Shown here one piece after another: positions 58,230 to 64,000 of a stretch of DNA of 64,000 nt. The notes beneath the pieces are model-generated. The model was not told where the DNA came from and made no database searches. It saw only the letters and a program-made list of their open reading frames with translations. How positions within the stretch are numbered: the first letter of the stretch is position 1; each line of letters begins with the position of its first letter. This DNA is from Ampullaceana balthica. Its lineage: Eukaryota; Mollusca; Gastropoda; Lymnaeidae. Where the stretch lies: contig CALYLW010000345.1 in NCBI GenBank assembly GCA_944989445.1, positions 796,689-860,688 on the forward strand, given 5' to 3'. The translations under genes and the position numbers were made by a program.

Positions 58230-58740
58230 TTTGACATGTTCCAGCCTGTTACGGAAAATGAGGTCAAAGCTGTAATTCTAAAATCTAAACCAACGTCAAT
58301 TCTCTTGATCCCATCCCCACTCCACTATTGGTTGAGTCATTAGATCTCTTACTCCCAACAATAACACATATAGTGAATGAGAGTCTAACATCAGGTACTT
58401 TTACAACCTTATGTAAATCTGCTGTAATAAAACCATTGCTGAAAAAACAAGGGTTGGATCGAAACAATTTAAACAACTATCGACCTGTGTCCAATATTTC
58501 ATTTGTATCTAAGGTCATTGAAAAACTTGTTTTAAAACAACTTTTTTCTTATCTTAACGAAAAAACTCTTCTAAGTCCCAATTAGTCGGCCTACAGACCT
58601 TCTCACAGCACAGAGACCACCATGTTAAAGGTAACAAATGACCTCTACTCGCACTAGACAGTGGGAAAATCTCTATATTGGTCCTCTTAGATCTTAGTGC
58701 TGCTTTTGACACCGTTGACCATGAAACATTGCTAAAATTA
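58230..58740 (+). mobile_element. CR1/L2-like LINE reverse transcriptase N-part, cut by a Helitron
   Basis: The frame at 58328-58585 has ITHIVNESLTSGTF, CKSAVIKPLLKKQGLDRNN, YRPVSNISFVSKVIEKLVLK and QLFSYLNEKTLLSPN. After a stop (CAA to TAG) it continues SAYRPSHSTETTMLKVTND and, in another frame, VLLDLSAAFDTVDHETLLKL. These are the CR1/L2 fingers and first catalytic Asp block (DLSAAFDTVDH). The sequence stops exactly at 58740, where the Helitron starts. Confidence 0.85.
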
Positions 58741-59392
58741 TCTATATATATAATTCTCTTCATGGGACCATGCCAGGCAAGTAAGCAGCAAAAATATGTG
58801 CAACCGAGCATGACGAATGACCCTCGCTCGGGTCAACTAAACACAGTTAACGGTTGGCAAGCGAAGGTAGTGGAGGGGTGGGGCATGTCTTGAGACAGCA
58901 ATGTTTTTTACATTCACTTTCGAAGTTCCTGCACAGTGTGTATGTATTTCGTAGTATATTGGTTATTACATCCGCCTAACATGCGGAAGGTCTTAGGTTC
59001 AAGCCCAAGTGGCAACGTATGTTTTTTTTTAATTTTTAAAAATGTCAATGCCTATTCTTTTCCCCCCTTTCTTAGCAAACATAAACACCGCTTCGCATGT
59101 CACGGAATAAAGCTTTGTTCAATGTTATATCAATTACTTCACCAGGTACCTGTCTGTTTCTATTGGTCGCATATTTCGTTCATGGACGAAGTTGTTGCTC
59201 TCCAACTTGGCTTCATGGCTGTAATATTTGTTTATATATTGTGGCGATGAAATGCTTCGGTGGTCCCCCATCGTTCACCCGCGTAGTTCCCATTTGTTCG
59301 TGCTACTGTTTGTGTCCGTTCTCCCCCTCCCTTTTTTTCTTGCACTATCTATGAGCAAGTCTGCGGCGTATGCTACGCCGCGGGGCGTCTAG
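58741..59392 (+). mobile_element. Non-autonomous Helitron
   Basis: It starts TCTATATATATAATTCTC immediately after an A and ends CTAG immediately before a T, the A|T target of Helitrons. Seven bases before the CTAG is a perfect 8-bp-stem hairpin, GCGGCGTA-TGC-TACGCCGC (59363-59381). It has no Rep/helicase ORF, so it depends on another copy. It carries a tRNA-Val-like segment. Its 5' end cuts a LINE reading frame, which fixes the left boundary. Confidence 0.85.
58945..59018 (+). pseudogene. tRNA-Val(AAC)-like sequence inside the Helitron
   Basis: GTAGTATATTGGTTATTACA (A-box region) is followed by a perfect 5-bp anticodon stem TCCGC/GCGGA with loop CTAACAT (anticodon AAC). AGGTC and the B box GGTTCAAGCCC come next; the T stem has one mismatch. 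The acceptor stem is mostly unpaired and no discriminator fits, so it is a degenerate tRNA-Val copy rather than a working gene. Confidence 0.65.
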
Positions 59393-59554
59393 TTATTATT
59401 AAATTCTCTGCCATCTGTGCAGCGTGCAGCGAATAAACTATACCCATTGAGATTTCAATCTTTCCCCTTACTTTATCCCCCGCACCCACACACGATCGTC
59501 TTTGAAAAAAAAATACATTTTTAAACATGTTTTTTTTTATTAAAAAAAAATATT

Positions 59555-59850
59555 ACAGACGCCTCTCCCATTAATGAGATTATTACGTTCAACGTTCTTA
59601 GAGCGCACAAACCATGTTGACCATGTTAACCTCTTGACAAGTGAAGCGGCGCTCACCGGCCACGGGGTACTAGGGACAAGGGGATTACGTGACCCAATAC
59701 CCAACCGCCTTTTGTTTACTCCAACTAAGGGTCAGGCCTGGTCAGATACCCATCAGATCTCGGCGGACATGGGGAAACACGGAAGTCACGGGAAAAACTC
59801 AATGCCTTCTCAGAGACTCGAACCTACGCCAGCTGAACTGCGTTCACACA
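59555..59850 (-). mobile_element. Diverged tRNA-derived SINE, minus strand
   Basis: On the minus strand the head has a B box AGGTTCGAGTCTC (about 59824-59812). TTTTTCCCGTGACTTCC, CAGACC-like and GGCGGTTGGGTATTGGG follow, then the tail with TCATTAATGGGAGAGGCG and TCTGTAATA. It shares the layout but not the detailed body of the other SINEs, so it is probably another subfamily. Confidence 0.6.
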
Positions 59851-60151
59851 TCTTAAAATAAAATAATTGAACAACTCGAACTTGCAGACAGTTGAGTGAA
59901 AGTTCAAGGTTTTGGTGGGCTTAGGCCTCTAGCAACATGATCAACTCGTGCAACTAACTCCACGTGTTCACGAGTGAGTCGACAATTGCGTCCTTGCTTT
60001 TGAATAGCTCTAATGAGAGAAAAAAACTGTTACAATTGGTGGCACTTTAGTCAGAAATTAGAAGTTAGAGCATTAAAAACTAAATATCATCTGGTTTTAA
60101 CAATAAAGCATTTTGGGATGGTGAATAAAAAACAACAAAAATTTTGTACAA

Positions 60152-60492
60152 GGGGCCGTCCATAAATGAGGTCACGCGATTCTGGCCGATTTTTACCCCC
60201 CCCCAAAGCAGTATTTTCTAACTGAAAATTAGCATGTTGCAAATTACTTTTTTGTTATTTAAATATGTATTAGTGAAGGTCTGCACTCTATTATCGTAAT
60301 ACGTGTGAAGCCATTGAAAACGTCATTAAATAAATAGCAAGCAATCAAATATTTAAGTGGAACTTTTATTTAAAGTTGCGCGTTTTTTTATGTGACGTCA
60401 CATTTCTTAAACACACCCATGCCCGCCGTCACACATCGTCACAAATGCGTGACCCCCTTCCGCCATAGTGGACGCCATTTATGGACGGCCCC
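60152..60492. mobile_element. GGGGCCGTCC-type MITE
   Basis: Ends GGGGCCGTCCATAAATGAGG and CCATTTATGGACGGCCCC, 341 bp, with matching 3-bp flanks CAA. The interior has the family block ATATTTAAGTGGAACTTTTA and one exact TGACGTCA. Confidence 0.85.
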
Positions 60493-61264
60493 CAATCAGT
60501 GATTGTTACAATCTTTCAAAAAGATCAGTTGAGGCGAAGGTAATTGAAAATGTATGCATGTTTCTCCAGCCCACAAACTTCCGGTTCCTTTTACTCACGA
60601 TGAGCTGCCCCGTGAAGTATTCTTCACACAAACCTGTCAACCCCCTCAAATACAAACAAACCCAAAGGATCAAAATGATCGCGACCCCTTAAAATGTAAA
60701 ATACATATCTGCTTTTTCAGCGTTCACATGTTATAGCTCTAATATATTTCACTATATTTTTATATTGACAAAATGAAATTTCATAAAATAAATTAATATA
60801 ATATAACTTTAACTGTACATTTATTGATATAATTATTTCAAAGTGAAGTAGTGTTAAATTTGGTAAAAAGTTAGAAAAAAAATATTTAAAACGAATGCAT
60901 TTTCTTTCTCTTTCATTGGTCTTTATATTAATCTTTCCATCTCCTTTCTGTTTGATGGATTCATGGACATAACAATGTAGCTAAGTTTAATTTATGTTCA
61001 CACTGCTGTTGTTTTTTTAATGCTGTTAGTATTTTTCTTTGTTTTTTTCGCTGGCAAAGGCTTTTGCCGACATGTTTGTTGTTTAGTGGCGTTCTGTCAG
61101 TCTCACGCATACCCTTTTTACGTAACAAATTTTTCCTACCTAGGATTTGTAGTCCCATCCCACATATGAATTTTGTGGAAATAGAAATTAGTTTTCCAAA
61201 GTTGCCTCTAAAAAATTGAAGAAACATTTAATTTCCGATCAAATAACATTTTTTAAAAATTTGC
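60493..61264. other. Non-coding stretch
   Basis: Short frames only, no domain seen; AT-rich in the middle (60740-60900). The 88-codon minus frame at 60961-61227 has no recognisable motif and sits in low-complexity Lys/Gln-rich sequence. Confidence 0.4.
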
Positions 61265-61590
61265 CTCCCGGGTGAGGGGGGTGGGGAGAGGAAGGGGGGG
61301 GGGCGATGGTGGAACAAATAAAAGAAAAAAAATTATGTTGTTAAAGGGAAGTAATACTCAGAAAAAGGAAAACATGAGTTGTCTTCTTATACACTGTTGT
61401 GATTGGCTGGTAATTTTAGTAGCAACCAATCAGCAAATCCCAACAATCCTACTGAACGAGATTTTGAAACAGTAAATTTCTTTCAGAGCATTATTGAATC
61501 ATTGCATGTTCATTCTGTTGTCACCTAAAACCACTATTCACCAAAGAAAACGGGCTTGAAAGGCTTTCATAAGCCTTTGTAATACTTAAA
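61265..61590 (+). promoter_or_regulatory. Putative promoter with inverted CCAAT pair and G-rich tract
   Basis: A G-rich run at 61270-61306 (four or more G-blocks, capable of forming a quadruplex) is followed by an inverted pair of CCAAT boxes: GATTGGCTGG (ATTGG at 61402-61406) and CAACCAATCAGC (CCAAT at 61426-61430), 24 bp apart. The pair is about 165-190 bp upstream of the ATG at 61591. Paired CCAAT boxes are NF-Y sites common in TATA-less housekeeping and cell-cycle promoters. Because the arrangement is symmetric it could drive either strand. Confidence 0.5.
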
Positions 61591-61656
61591 ATGTTTGCTC
61601 GCAAAAAGTTATCGGAAAATGCTGATCCTCGCGGCAGAGACTTAGGACAAAAAAAG
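61591..61656 (+). CDS. Probable first coding exon of an unrecognised gene
   Basis: ATG at 61591 opens a 22-codon frame with basic and polar residues (MFARKKLSENADPRGRDLGQ, then KK). It ends in AAG followed by the donor GTAAAT at 61657 (AAG|GTAAAT, phase 0). It lies just downstream of a CCAAT-type promoter. The codon composition is more GC-balanced than the surrounding sequence. No downstream exon was found on the + strand before 64000, so the gene would run out of the window. I do not recognise the product. Confidence 0.45.
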
Positions 61657-62087
61657 GTAAATGATCAGTGGATTATGATGCCTAGGCCTAGTCAGCCTAG
61701 TCTAAGCTAGACCTCGGGGCTGGCCTAGCAGATTCACTATTTTAGTTTTTTTTAATGGTTGGCGAATCCTGGCTTTTTACTGTTCTTTTTATTTTATAGT
61801 AAGGAAAGATCGTAAAAAAAGTTTAGATACATTACTACGGGATTAGTTATAAATAATTTCATAATTTAAAATCTATTCATTAATACTTACTTAATACTTA
61901 ATAGGCCTACTTAATACTTAACTGACTTAATTTAATAAAATACTATTAACTTAACTATTTAGACTCTTAGTCTATTAGTACTATTAGTACTAGTCTATTA
62001 CTATTATTAAGACTTGATACTTGATAAACAATTAAAACATGATAACCCAATTACCTCACGCGGTTTTGTGGGTGTCTTTACTGTAAA
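61657..62087. other. AT-rich stretch, presumably intron 1 of the 61591 gene
   Basis: Short repeats of TACTTAATACTTAATA and CTATTAGTACTATTAGTAC are visible at 61890-62010. No exon is seen. Confidence 0.4.
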
Positions 62088-62325
62088 TTAGTCTATAACT
62101 TTGCTTGGATTTGGATAATCCCTTGGTCTTGGTAATTGGTAAAGTAAATTATCCTTTGATGGATCAGGCCAAAATGCTGTCTTTTTCTGGCATCCATCTT
62201 TGTTACTACGCAAGTAACAAAGGTGGGGGCCGGAAAAGGTAGTCCCAACCGAGGAAAATGCTGAAATTGAATAGTAGGGATCACAGGCTATAGGCTGGCG
62301 GCATAGGGATCCAGAAGGAGGTCCA
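62088..62325 (-). CDS. Possible terminal coding exon of an unrecognised gene, minus strand
   Basis: An open frame reads on the minus strand from an acceptor-like TGGTACAG (intron side ending at 62326) to a stop at 62088-62090, about 79 codons. The translated segment is not low complexity: it is rich in Pro, Ser, Cys and aromatic residues (GPPSGSLCRQPIACDPYYSI, then SSVGTTFSGPHLCYLRSNKD, then LPRPRDYPNPSKVID). Base composition is higher in GC than the flanks. Four Cys and several Pro-Arg pairs suggest a structured domain, but no family is recognised. The polypyrimidine tract before the acceptor is modest, so the exon is not certain. Its gene would start further right. Confidence 0.4.
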
Positions 62326-63537
62326 CTGTACCATTTTACAATTTGTATGAAATAAAAATTTGTATATTTCATGCAAAATACAAACGATCTTTGCCCAGTC
62401 TGATTTTTAAAAATATTGTTAAAGAACCCTTTTAAACAAGACAAACCATATGAAAAACTACTTGTAAAGCATTAAATTTAAATTCTTGTTTTATTACTCA
62501 TTGAAGTATTTAAATTAGTAAAAGTAAGTTATTTTATTTTTTTGCTCTAATAATAAAATATCTTACATTAAGGGATTACCCTTTACTTGACCCTTTAGTT
62601 TACTGTACTTTACTCAATCACCCTTTTAACTAGCCTAACCCCAGAAGTGTACTACCTAAATGGATGAATAGAGACAATAGAGTACAGTACAGCAACTGAT
62701 TAAATTGCACAAAACAATCTTGGGCTCGGCTTTGCCCATGTTAAAGCCATATATCAGATCTCAACATAAGCCTAGTAGTAGTAGCTTACCTAATTTAGCT
62801 ATTAAAAATCTAAATTTTGTGTTGACTTTAATTTGGAATAAATCTTTGACTTTGAATAGTTAACAATAACCAATGTTACTTTTTCATTGATAAAGTAAAT
62901 ACTATTTTATATCTGTGGACTGTGGATTGACCAAACTGCCATGGTAAAAGTATTGGCATTGGATGCTATGTTTTGTTTTTCCAGTTCTGAATCACCATTT
63001 GTTTGGTTTATTTTTTTTAGTTTTTTTTATCCCCATTGTTTTCAGCCTATAACACTGATCCACTCCTGCATCTGAAAATTCCAAATCTTCTAATTTTTGC
63101 TAGTCCACTGTATCCTCTTCCTGAAGTTGTGTAGGTTTCTTTTGGGACACAATCTAGCCCTAAGAGTAAGAGGAACAGTCTACTTAAGTTGTAATATTAG
63201 CTTCTGACAATCTCATTATTCAAGTACTACTTGACAGGTACAGTTATGAGGAATTTTGTCTGTTTTGACTTGTAATTCCATAGCCATAGTGACTTAAAAC
63301 AGTCTAGGTTCTCTGCCTATGATTTGGAAGATCTAATCAAAGTCTGCAAATGTAGTATCTAGAGAATGACATTCTAATTGTTCTGAGATAATTCTGAGTG
63401 TTGAGATCCAGGGGAGTCTGTTTAGCCGTTGTTGAAAATATTTTTACTATTTTCAAAGTAGGTCATTGATTGAAGAGTGATTTATCATTTTTGCGCTAAT
63501 GTATATTGGTACATTTTAACTTGCTTTACTATCTGAT
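62326..63537. other. Non-coding stretch
   Basis: No further exon could be supported on either strand; composition is AT-rich with no repeat ends recognised. Confidence 0.4.
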
Positions 63538-63800
63538 GATCTTATCTGTTACAGATGCTTGTTCTGTACAGAAGATTCTGTTGGATGCTTATCCATGGTT
63601 TAGGTCTAGTGTTGGTTTTCCTGGTCTCCTCAGGCAACCCATTCCACATCCAAAGTCTGACATGAAAAATGAGAATTTGTATGCGTTCATGTCCATCTGA
63701 GGGTTGAATTAGATTGTTTGTGTTGTATTTCCAAGTTAGAATTAACTGCCTCATGTGGATCTGGTGATAAACTGTTTCGTAGCTGTTGAAAAATAATTTA
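63538..63800 (-). mobile_element. CR1/L2-like LINE 3' end, minus strand
   Basis: The + strand starts GATCTTATCTGTTACAGATG and CTGTACAGAAGATT, the complement of the shared tail. The minus strand then reads NNLIQPSDGHERIQILIFHV-like and WNGLPEETRKTNT, the ORF2 C-terminus seen at 34.9 and 55.3 kb. It is diverged, with internal deletions. Confidence 0.75.
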
Positions 63801-64000
63801 CTCAAAACTCCACTTTCAGCTTTCATGTTTAAAAAAAATTCCTTAATTTTAATCGCTTTAGGATTTTTCTTTTTTTTACTATTTTAAAAGCTGAAAACCT
63901 ACTTAACCCCTACTTACCGGTTGTCCCGACTATAGTCGTCTTGATCTATTGACCTTTACACGGTAGAACACTATGACTTCTTCGGTCTACCGTACTGTTT

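Noticed and set aside
58945..59018. Functional tRNA-Val gene
   Set aside because: The acceptor stem does not pair and the T stem has a mismatch; called tRNA-like pseudogene instead.

Overview
This is an AT-rich, intron-rich metazoan genomic window. Split genes with GT-AG introns, LINEs, tRNA-derived SINEs, hAT transposons, a Helitron and a Ty3/gypsy element all point to an animal nuclear genome. A lophotrochozoan, most likely a gastropod mollusc, is my inference from the style of the genes and repeats; no sequence search was run.

Two host genes can be followed base by base, both on the + strand. (1) At 2094-11132 a five-exon gene encodes a 216-residue four-pass membrane protein of the TMEM272 type. 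(2) At 36873-49831 a twenty-exon gene encodes a complete 1008-residue Na+/K+-ATPase alpha subunit. Every exon junction keeps frame, all catalytic and cation-site residues are present, and one intron appears to be GC-AG. Two further host exons are likely but partial: a first exon at 61591-61656 (+) behind an inverted pair of CCAAT boxes, and a possible last exon at 62088-62325 (-). A MADF-BESS type gene at 21122-21710 is broken.

The rest is a dense graveyard of mobile elements, and in places their order of insertion can be read. 0-3 kb: hAT MITEs, one carrying a BED zinc finger ORF. 4-10 kb: a LINE remnant, an imperfect CAA/CAG tract, a long terminal-inverted-repeat element and a SINE, all in the large third TMEM272 intron. 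13-14 kb: two direct copies of a 493-bp-period repeat. 15-20 kb: three different decayed hAT transposases. 22-23 kb: an L1/Tx1-like reverse transcriptase. 25.6-26 kb: a minisatellite. 26.8-30.6 kb: a Ty3/gypsy element with both LTRs but no reverse transcriptase core. 32.5-35.9 kb: a hAT transposase split by a LINE and a GC-rich insert. 43-49 kb: hAT, Helitron-like and SINE insertions in ATPase introns. 51-56 and 60 kb: clusters of a GGGGCCGTCC-ended MITE rich in the cAMP-response palindrome TGACGTCA. 57-60 kb: hAT MITE, LINE pieces, and a Helitron carrying a tRNA-Val-like sequence.

The clearest system-level signal is a shared 3' tail. A CR1/L2-like LINE and a tRNA-derived SINE end in the same stem-loop plus GATAA short repeats, which suggests the SINE is mobilised by that LINE. 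Other points worth checking are the Thr at the ouabain-resistance position of the sodium pump, a SINE within about 20 bp of an ATPase splice acceptor, a duplicated decoy acceptor, and the spread of CRE palindromes by MITEs.
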